NCBI GenBank assembly: GCA_019166125.1
Contig: JAHTBO010000001.1
Coordinates: 473,066-537,065 of the forward strand
DNA: 64,000 nt
Direction of reading: 5' to 3'
Source: Alcaligenaceae bacterium CGII-47
Lineage (GTDB): Bacteria > Pseudomonadota > Gammaproteobacteria > Burkholderiales > Burkholderiaceae_B
This document shows positions 58,307 through 64,000 of the stretch, piece after piece (positions within the stretch are counted from its first letter, which is position 1; the number at the start of each line of letters is the position of its first letter). A program made the position numbers and the translations under genes. The notes beneath the pieces are model-generated. The model was not told where the DNA came from and did not search any database. It was given only the letters and a program-made list of their open reading frames with translations.

Positions 58307-60722
58307 GCATGTATGGCTGACCATTGCGGTTTGTCTGCTTGGTGCATGCCTTCCAGATAAGGCGGCATCGACGGCCCCACTGCCCACAGCCATGACGCAC
58401 AAAATTGCCGCTGTCACCTCAGTCGCAATGGGCAATGCCAGTGTTTTTCCGTCGAATATCGATCTATATATTGATGTGTTCGTAAATCAAACGCCGCGCG
58501 GAATCCATCCGTTTTCCTACCGTGGAGGTGAACTCTGGGTTCTACCTGAGGTACTAAGAGATATCGGTATTCGGTCGACACAAAAAGATGATGAGCCCGT
58601 CAGAGTCAATGGGCTTGATGGCATCACAGCACACTACGATGAGGAATATCAGCGTCTGTCCGTCGAAGGTAATATGGAAAATCTGGCTCTGCCGTTGACC
58701 ACTTTAGGGGTGAAGGATACGGACTATATACCCGCCAGTGCATCGCCCGGCGCGTTGTTGAATTACGACTTGTATGGTGTGCGACAGAACGATCATACAA
58801 GTAGCCTAAGTCTGTTTTCCGAACTTCGGGCATTTGCGGGCAATACCGTAGCAAGCTCGACAACCCTCACGCAAAACATACAAGGCATACCTCAATACTC
58901 GGGTTTAAATACGGTTCGTCTGGACACTTCCATAAGCACCTCATTTCAAAAACGCATGCTCATGCTAACCCTGGGTGACACGACCACCCGTTCGTTGAAC
59001 TGGACCCGATCAACACGTATCGGTGGCATACAATTCGGACGTAACTTCAACCTACAGCCTTATCGGTCGACCGCTCCACTGCATGAGTTCTTTGGCTCTG
59101 CGACTGTTCCATCTGATATTGAACTCTATGTAAATGGGTTGAAATATTACAATGGCCAAGTCCCGGCAGGGCCGTTTCAGCTTAATGCCATGCCTGGCAT
59201 CACGGGTGCAGGCAATGCTCAAATCATTATGCGGGATGCTCTGGGCAGAATGCAGACTCTGGATTTTTCTCTCTACGATTCTCAAAGACTCTTACAGAAA
59301 GGGCTGTCAGATTGGAGCCTTGAGGTGGGTGCCGTGAGGAAGATGTACGGTTTGAATTCTTTTAGTTATGGATCAGATCCAGCTGTTAGCGGGACTTTGC
59401 GCTATGGTTTGAGTAGGACATTCACGGCGGAAACACATGTAGAGGGAACGCCTGGATTAGCCAATGTGGGCGTGGGCGGAGTATGGGTTCCCGGCAAGTT
59501 GGGTGTGTTGTCTGGGTCGCTGACGAGCAGTCAATACAAGCGTCGACGAGGCACACAATGGAGCGCTGGATACGATTGGTCTGGCACACGTTTCAATGCC
59601 GGTATCAATGCATTGGAATCCAATGATAATTATCGCGACTTGCCTTCCTTATTCGGTGCTAAAAATATTCATCGCCAAATGCGAGCCCATATGGGCTATT
59701 CAAACCCTTTACTAGGGAGCATAGGCGTGAGCTACTTGAAGCTGCAGTATCACGGTGAGGATGCACTCCGTTATGGGAATGTCTCTTGGTTTAAATCCTT
59801 GGGACAAAGAACTTCTCTTAGCCTGAGTCTTAATCAGAATTTGGATAATCGCCGTGATCGCAGCATTTATCTAAACCTGAGTATTTCATTGGATAGCGGA
59901 ATCACCATGAGCGCCGGAGGTCAACATGACGGTGACACTAGTGCAGTGACACTCAGTGCCAACAAAACTGCGCCGTCACAAGGAGGCTGGGGCTGGCGAG
60001 TAAATGCCGGCAATGCCGACCAACAAAGTAACGGGCAGGCTGAAGCAAACTACTTGGGACGCTATGGACAAGTGACGGCCGGCGCCCTGAGGGTGGGTAA
60101 CCTGAATCAGGTATATGCTGGGGCGACCGGAGCAGTCGTGCTTATGGGCGGACAGACCTTTGCCAGTAGGCGGGTTGACGACAGCTTTGTCGTGGTGTCG
60201 ACGTCTGGCGTCGCTGATGTGCCCGTTTTAGTGAGTAATCGGCCCGTAGGCGTCACCGACGATAAGGGGTATTTATTGGTCACACCTATCTACGCCTATC
60301 AGCGCAATAAGATCGGCATTGATACCCTGTCATTACCGGCAGATTTTCAAATAGATCACGTGACGATTAACGCTACGCCGACTCTAGGTGCCGGCAAGAT
60401 CGCAAATTTTAAGATTAAGAAAATTCGGGCTGCTTCTGTCGCGATATATAAGCCTGACGGCACCCCTTTACCGGTTGGTTCGCGCGTTCATGCACTAAAA
60501 ACCGGAGAAGAATCCATAGTGGGTTTCGACGGTTTGGTTTACCTTGAAGATCTGCGCGATCAAAATACGCTAGAGATAGATGCCCAGCAGCAGGGCGTCC
60601 TTCACCCTTTGGTGAGGGGGAATCCCAGCAAATGTCAGGTTCACTTTGCATATGCGGGGCAAGGGCGCAGTGCGGCATCGCTCGGTCCCTACACGTGTAC
60701 GCCTTTAGGAGCAAAGCCGTGA
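58257..60722 (+). CDS. Outer membrane usher protein
   Basis: An 821-residue usher that secretes and assembles pilus subunits. An N-terminal domain (IDLYIDVFVNQTPRGIHPFS) is followed by a beta-barrel with YDLYGVRQN and LNLSISLDSGITMSAGGQHD-type strands, and C-terminal domains ending in CQVHFAYAGQGRSAASLGPY. The start overlaps the chaperone by 50 bases; no other start in frame lies near a ribosome binding site. The signal region contains LLGAC, a lipobox-like sequence, which is unusual for an usher. Length is on the short side of the family, as in SCPU-type systems. Confidence 0.88.
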   Translation: MELLCETSHYRKIWPLEHVWLTIAVCLLGACLPDKAASTAPLPTAMTHKIAAVTSVAMGNASVFPSNIDLYIDVFVNQTPRGIHPFSYRGGELWVLPEVLRDIGIRSTQKDDEPVRVNGLDGITAHYDEEYQRLSVEGNMENLALPLTTLGVKDTDYIPASASPGALLNYDLYGVRQNDHTSSLSLFSELRAFAGNTVASSTTLTQNIQGIPQYSGLNTVRLDTSISTSFQKRMLMLTLGDTTTRSLNWTRSTRIGGIQFGRNFNLQPYRSTAPLHEFFGSATVPSDIELYVNGLKYYNGQVPAGPFQLNAMPGITGAGNAQIIMRDALGRMQTLDFSLYDSQRLLQKGLSDWSLEVGAVRKMYGLNSFSYGSDPAVSGTLRYGLSRTFTAETHVEGTPGLANVGVGGVWVPGKLGVLSGSLTSSQYKRRRGTQWSAGYDWSGTRFNAGINALESNDNYRDLPSLFGAKNIHRQMRAHMGYSNPLLGSIGVSYLKLQYHGEDALRYGNVSWFKSLGQRTSLSLSLNQNLDNRRDRSIYLNLSISLDSGITMSAGGQHDGDTSAVTLSANKTAPSQGGWGWRVNAGNADQQSNGQAEANYLGRYGQVTAGALRVGNLNQVYAGATGAVVLMGGQTFASRRVDDSFVVVSTSGVADVPVLVSNRPVGVTDDKGYLLVTPIYAYQRNKIGIDTLSLPADFQIDHVTINATPTLGAGKIANFKIKKIRAASVAIYKPDGTPLPVGSRVHALKTGEESIVGFDGLVYLEDLRDQNTLEIDAQQQGVLHPLVRGNPSKCQVHFAYAGQGRSAASLGPYTCTPLGAKP

Positions 60723-61744
60723 TCAATTTATCTTTTCTCAGTCTCCGACATGGCCTAGTGCATCTGCTTATTGCTTATGTGATGCTGTGGATGCCCGGTT
60801 TATCTGTGGCAGCAGTCTTATTCTCATGTAGCGCGACCATGACATCCATGACATTCAGTGATGTGGACTTAGCGAATAATGACGGGCTGAGCTCCAGTGC
60901 GAATTTTACTTACACGTGCAAGAACACCGGTGTCGCTCTAACCAGAAATGCCCAAGTCTGCTTTAGCATCGGTGATGGAAGCCAGGGGGCAGGCAATTAC
61001 ACTCCGCGCCGTATGGTAGACGGATCGGGTAATGTGCTGCAGTTTCAGTTGTTCCACCCTGACAATAGTACGATTTGGGGAACGCAGGGCGGCACCCAAA
61101 TACCAACACCGGTGAGGATCGTGTTAGAAGGTGTGATTAAGGGCGAAACACGCACGGGAACCTTCAAGATGCACGGCAAAATTGTTTCTGCTCAGGCGCC
61201 ACCAGTGCCCGGTAATTTTCAAAATAATTTTAGTGGTGGACACACCAAAATCAGTGTGAAGGCTGCACCCACGACCTCGTCATTTCCAGCGGATTGCGGC
61301 AACGCTGACGACGGTAGCTTTCCCTTTATTGTTACCGCAGTTATCGTCAAGTCTTGCAATGTAGATGCATCAAATATGAATTTCGGCTCGGTTCCACAGC
61401 CTGTGCTCGCTACGAACATTGACGCCCAGAGCAACATCAATGTCAACTGTACCCGCAGCACCCCGTACACAATTGCGTTAACCCCTTCTAATAACTCTTC
61501 AACTGGGGCGGGCCAAATGTCTCCTGTGGGCGGATTGCTTGGCAACCTCGACAAGGTACCTTATCAGCTTTATCGCGCTGCGCCCAGCACTGGACAGCAG
61601 TGGGGTGATCAGATTGATATCAACACAAAGGCCGGAACCGGGACTGGGATGAGCCAATCCTACCCAGTTTATGGCCGTGTACCGTCAGCTAATTTCGCTG
61701 CTGATAGCTATATAGACATAGTGACGGTACGCGTTAATTATTAA
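60719..61744 (+). CDS. Two-domain SCPU protein, probable pilus tip subunit
   Basis: A 341-residue secreted protein with two SCPU domains. The first covers roughly residues 30-170 (FSCSATMTSMTFSDV, YTCKNTGVAL) and the second about 195-341 (KSCNVDASNMNFGSV, NCTRSTPYTIALTPSN). It ends in DIVTVRVNY like the pilin. The GTG at 60719 overlaps the usher stop (GTGA) and has AGGAG eight bases upstream, so I prefer it to an in-frame ATG 87 bases earlier. Two domains and the last position in the operon suggest a tip adhesin. Confidence 0.82.
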   Translation: MINLSFLSLRHGLVHLLIAYVMLWMPGLSVAAVLFSCSATMTSMTFSDVDLANNDGLSSSANFTYTCKNTGVALTRNAQVCFSIGDGSQGAGNYTPRRMVDGSGNVLQFQLFHPDNSTIWGTQGGTQIPTPVRIVLEGVIKGETRTGTFKMHGKIVSAQAPPVPGNFQNNFSGGHTKISVKAAPTTSSFPADCGNADDGSFPFIVTAVIVKSCNVDASNMNFGSVPQPVLATNIDAQSNINVNCTRSTPYTIALTPSNNSSTGAGQMSPVGGLLGNLDKVPYQLYRAAPSTGQQWGDQIDINTKAGTGTGMSQSYPVYGRVPSANFAADSYIDIVTVRVNY

Positions 61745-62092
61745 CTATTTTTTCAACCATTTATTGTTCAGTTGGATATATTGGCCTGATGGTGTTTTTT
61801 CCAGTGCCTTTTTGCCCGCCATGGTTTCCACATCCCCAAGTTGAATGTTGTTTTCCTTCGCTAGTTTTTGATATTCAACACGGCGCGCATCATTGATTAA
61901 CCGGGCAATCTCAGCGGCATTTCCTTGTTGGCTAACCACGCCTAAATAGCCATTAGGCTGCTCACCGAGCAAGCCAGTCGCTTTGGCTTGGCTAAGGTTG
62001 CTCATGGCGTCGTTAAGATCCATGGCTAAAACTGTTGTGCTGAAAAGACTGGCAGCTAACATAAAGGGTATTAAGAACTTACGAAAAATCAT
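61745..62092 (-). CDS. ydbL: YdbL family periplasmic protein (DUF1318)
   Basis: A 115-residue protein with signal peptide FLIPFMLAASLFSTTVLA and a mature YdbL domain (MSNLSQAKATGLLGEQPNGY, IQLNNKWLKK). In E. coli the ydbH-ynbE-ydbL genes act together in phospholipid transport between the membranes, and YdbL modulates that pair. It is the last gene of this operon and is convergent with the pilus operon with no bases between the stops. Confidence 0.9.
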   Translation of the reverse strand: MIFRKFLIPFMLAASLFSTTVLAMDLNDAMSNLSQAKATGLLGEQPNGYLGVVSQQGNAAEIARLINDARRVEYQKLAKENNIQLGDVETMAGKKALEKTPSGQYIQLNNKWLKK

Positions 62093-62102
62093 GCTGCGCT
62101 CC

Positions 62103-62294
62103 TTAGAATAAACCGCTAGATTCGCCTAAAATATTATCAAGGGCCTTATCAACCTTAATATAGATTTCATGTTGTATTTTTACATTTAGATTAATATTTA
62201 TTGGCTCATTTGGCATTGCCAATTGCACGGTAGGAGTGCATGCGCTACTTAATATGACAAATAAGAAAGCACTTAAAAATAGACTTGTACGCAT
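62103..62294 (-). CDS. ynbE: YnbE-like outer membrane lipoprotein
   Basis: A 63-residue lipoprotein. The signal peptide ends in the lipobox LSSAC (acylated Cys near residue 19), followed by INLNVKIQHEIYIKVDKALD, the YnbE pattern. It pairs with the C-terminus of YdbH to bridge the membranes. It lies between ydbH and ydbL with 14 and 10 bases on either side. Confidence 0.9.
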   Translation of the reverse strand: MRTSLFLSAFLFVILSSACTPTVQLAMPNEPININLNVKIQHEIYIKVDKALDNILGESSGLF

Positions 62295-62308
62295 AGATCC
62301 ATCCTGTA

Positions 62309-64000
62309 TTAACGTTTCTCGAGACGTTCTAGAACGCGCTTTTGAATAATATCACTGACTTGGCCACTTAGTTGGATGCTGGCGAGTAACGCGGGAATGT
62401 CTTCTTCGAGATTAAGGTTCAAGTGGATCGGTCGCCCTTTCTCGACATCGGGATTTTGCCCCTCTAAGCGAATATTGAGTAATAGTTTACCGGATTGATC
62501 ATAGCTTAAGGCGCTACTTAACAATTTAAAATGAAAATCTTCGAGCGCATCCGCAACGATGCGCATCGCTGGATTACTCTTTGCTAACGTTCGTATCTTA
62601 TCAGAGTGGAACTGTAAGATACCAGGTTGCCTCGCTTGCAATTGACCCGCTGCAACAAAAAGTGTGCCCCGGTCAATATGAATGGGTATTTGTCCGTCAA
62701 TAATGCCTGTTCCTGCCAGACCTTCTGCGGGGTAGACCTTAAATAGCTCTTGAAGCTCCAGGCCTTCCACGTGCAGCAGCACCTTATCTGCGCGCTTAAG
62801 ATCAAGTTTCTGGGAATCTAGCCAAGCTCTGCCGTTAAGTAGTTTGACTTCGATGTGTCGCCAATCGGCAGCGCCTTGTAACGGTTTGCTGAGGCGGGCT
62901 TGATAGTGGGCGTTTGTAAGCTGAATGGATTCTAATGGAATGCCGGGATTAAGCTGCTCGATGGATAACTTGGGTATGCCTAATTTTAACGCTTGCCCTG
63001 ATAATTGACCATTAAATTGTATGTCCAGATTTTTCAATCCACTACTATTTATAATGCCGTTCAGTCCGTCCGCACTGCCATTAAGCGATATTTTAAACGG
63101 ACCCTGAGGGGGTAATCCGAAATCTATTTGGCCGCGCAGCCGGCCACTATCAAACGAGACCAATTCAGGCCAGCCTTTAAAGGTTTTTTGCAAAGGGTTG
63201 CCGGCCTTAAAGAATATTTCCTTGAGGGTAGCCGTGCCTTGCAATGAGTCGTCGAGCAGACGAATGTGACTAGTAAGACCCAGACCTTTTTCGCCGCTCA
63301 GACTGCCCTTTAACTCAAGTTGTGGCAGTTGACCGCTGAGGGCACCCTTAAAGTCCCAGTTTTGGATATAGAGGTGATCGGAATTCAATTTCTCGATATG
63401 TGCGTTGAGTCCGCTGTGCACATCAATTTCATAGGGTGCGCTGCCGCGACCTTGGATGCTAAGGTCAGGCAGTTGAATGGTGATGCTTTCTGCCTGGCCG
63501 ATATCCCGCAACTGCAGCTTGTGGGCTTGCAGGCTGGATTCCTTGCTGGCGGTAACGGTCAGCCGATTGGCATCAGCATACCCAGTAAGGTAGGCGCGTG
63601 CTTGCAGTTGCTCGGCGCGCACAGCGGGGTGCGCGAGCGTATCAAGCCGCACGATCAGCGCTGCATTGCTTAGAGACCCTTGCCAGCCGGGTGTTTGCAG
63701 CAGATCCAATTGCCCTGTGAATTCTAATCCAAGATTTTTCAGTTCACTGTCATCAATCAATCCGTTTAGTGCGCTGGCCTTACCGTTAAGCGATAGCTTT
63801 AGAGGGCCTGGTTCCGGCAGATCGAAGTCTATTTGGCCACCTAGTCGGCCGCTATTCAGGGATATTTGGTGGGGCCAGTCGGTGAAGGTCTTTTCTAATG
63901 GATTATCTGCTTTAAAAGAAATTTCGTTTAAAGTAACGCTGCCTTGCAGTGAGTGGTCTAGCAGGTGAATGCTGCTGTTGACGCTGAGCCCGTGTTGGCC
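62309..64000 (-). CDS. ydbH: YdbH intermembrane transport protein (truncated by window edge)
   Basis: The frame is open to the right edge, so at least 563 residues of the C-terminal part are visible and the start is missing. The protein is a long series of beta strands typical of AsmA-like, TamB/YdbH bridge proteins. The C-terminal segment with PIHLNLNLEEDIPALLASIQ and LSGQVSDIIQKRVLERLEKR matches YdbH. Two strongly similar copies of a segment are present, one near the edge (63991 downwards, GLSVNSSIHLLDHSLQGSVT) and one from 63286 downwards (GLGLTSHIRLLDDSLQGTAT), 235 codons apart. In E. coli YdbH carries phospholipids toward the outer membrane with YnbE. Confidence 0.85.
   Translation of the reverse strand, partial: GQHGLSVNSSIHLLDHSLQGSVTLNEISFKADNPLEKTFTDWPHQISLNSGRLGGQIDFDLPEPGPLKLSLNGKASALNGLIDDSELKNLGLEFTGQLDLLQTPGWQGSLSNAALIVRLDTLAHPAVRAEQLQARAYLTGYADANRLTVTASKESSLQAHKLQLRDIGQAESITIQLPDLSIQGRGSAPYEIDVHSGLNAHIEKLNSDHLYIQNWDFKGALSGQLPQLELKGSLSGEKGLGLTSHIRLLDDSLQGTATLKEIFFKAGNPLQKTFKGWPELVSFDSGRLRGQIDFGLPPQGPFKISLNGSADGLNGIINSSGLKNLDIQFNGQLSGQALKLGIPKLSIEQLNPGIPLESIQLTNAHYQARLSKPLQGAADWRHIEVKLLNGRAWLDSQKLDLKRADKVLLHVEGLELQELFKVYPAEGLAGTGIIDGQIPIHIDRGTLFVAAGQLQARQPGILQFHSDKIRTLAKSNPAMRIVADALEDFHFKLLSSALSYDQSGKLLLNIRLEGQNPDVEKGRPIHLNLNLEEDIPALLASIQLSGQVSDIIQKRVLERLEKR

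Overview
The window looks like a chromosome segment of a betaproteobacterium, most likely from the family Alcaligenaceae (relatives of Bordetella, Alcaligenes and Castellaniella). This rests on protein family content and gene order: argG facing a DUF3579 gene and argF; rpsT-murJ; exbB-exbD-lpxK-Trm112-kdsB-adk; dapD-dapE-prmB; lspA-ileS-ribF. The genus cannot be fixed from sequence alone. Coding density is high and many operons use ATGA or GTGA stop/start overlaps.

Region 1-3950 is accessory DNA. It holds the C-terminus of a large serine recombinase cut by the window edge, two small paralogous helix-turn-helix proteins in the same operon, an unknown 135-residue protein, a NucS/RecB-like nuclease and a DUF4238 protein. 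It ends beside a tRNA-Ala gene. It reads as the end of an integrated element with possible defence cargo.

Region 4100-17800 is mostly core metabolism and envelope genes. There is an AhpD-like protein divergent from an FrsA-type hydrolase, then arginine synthesis (argG, argF), ribosomal protein S20, the lipid II flippase MurJ, a short-chain dehydrogenase, adenylate kinase, KDO activation (kdsB), lipid A kinase (lpxK), an ExbB/ExbD motor, exonuclease VII large subunit and an iron superoxide dismutase. The 400-base gap before xseA carries DnaA-box-like sequences and strong palindromes.

Region 17830-25700 begins with a decayed group II intron sitting exactly after the sodB terminator. It is followed by a DUF192 protein, a cold-shock protein, clpS-clpA and the pqiABC intermembrane lipid transport genes, which are translationally joined to clpA.

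Region 25800-34570 is amino acid catabolism and uptake: the trifunctional proline regulator/oxidase PutA, with an 11-base G tract in its coding sequence, and a complete branched-chain amino acid ABC transporter (livJHMGF).

Region 34560-46230 is housekeeping: dut, coaBC, lspA, ileS and ribF on the minus strand; purN, rsmB, a fatty acid desaturase and a UvrD helicase on the plus strand.

Region 46300-56620 carries a five-gene minus-strand operon joining an AhpD-like protein and an acyl-CoA dehydrogenase homologue to a NitT/TauT-type ABC transporter. Next come an ABC-F ATPase, prmB, dapE, dapD and a pirin.

Region 56620-64000 is AT-richer at its start and carries a chaperone-usher pilus operon with spore-coat-U-type subunits. 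It is convergent with the ydbH-ynbE-ydbL outer-envelope lipid transport genes; ydbH runs off the right edge.
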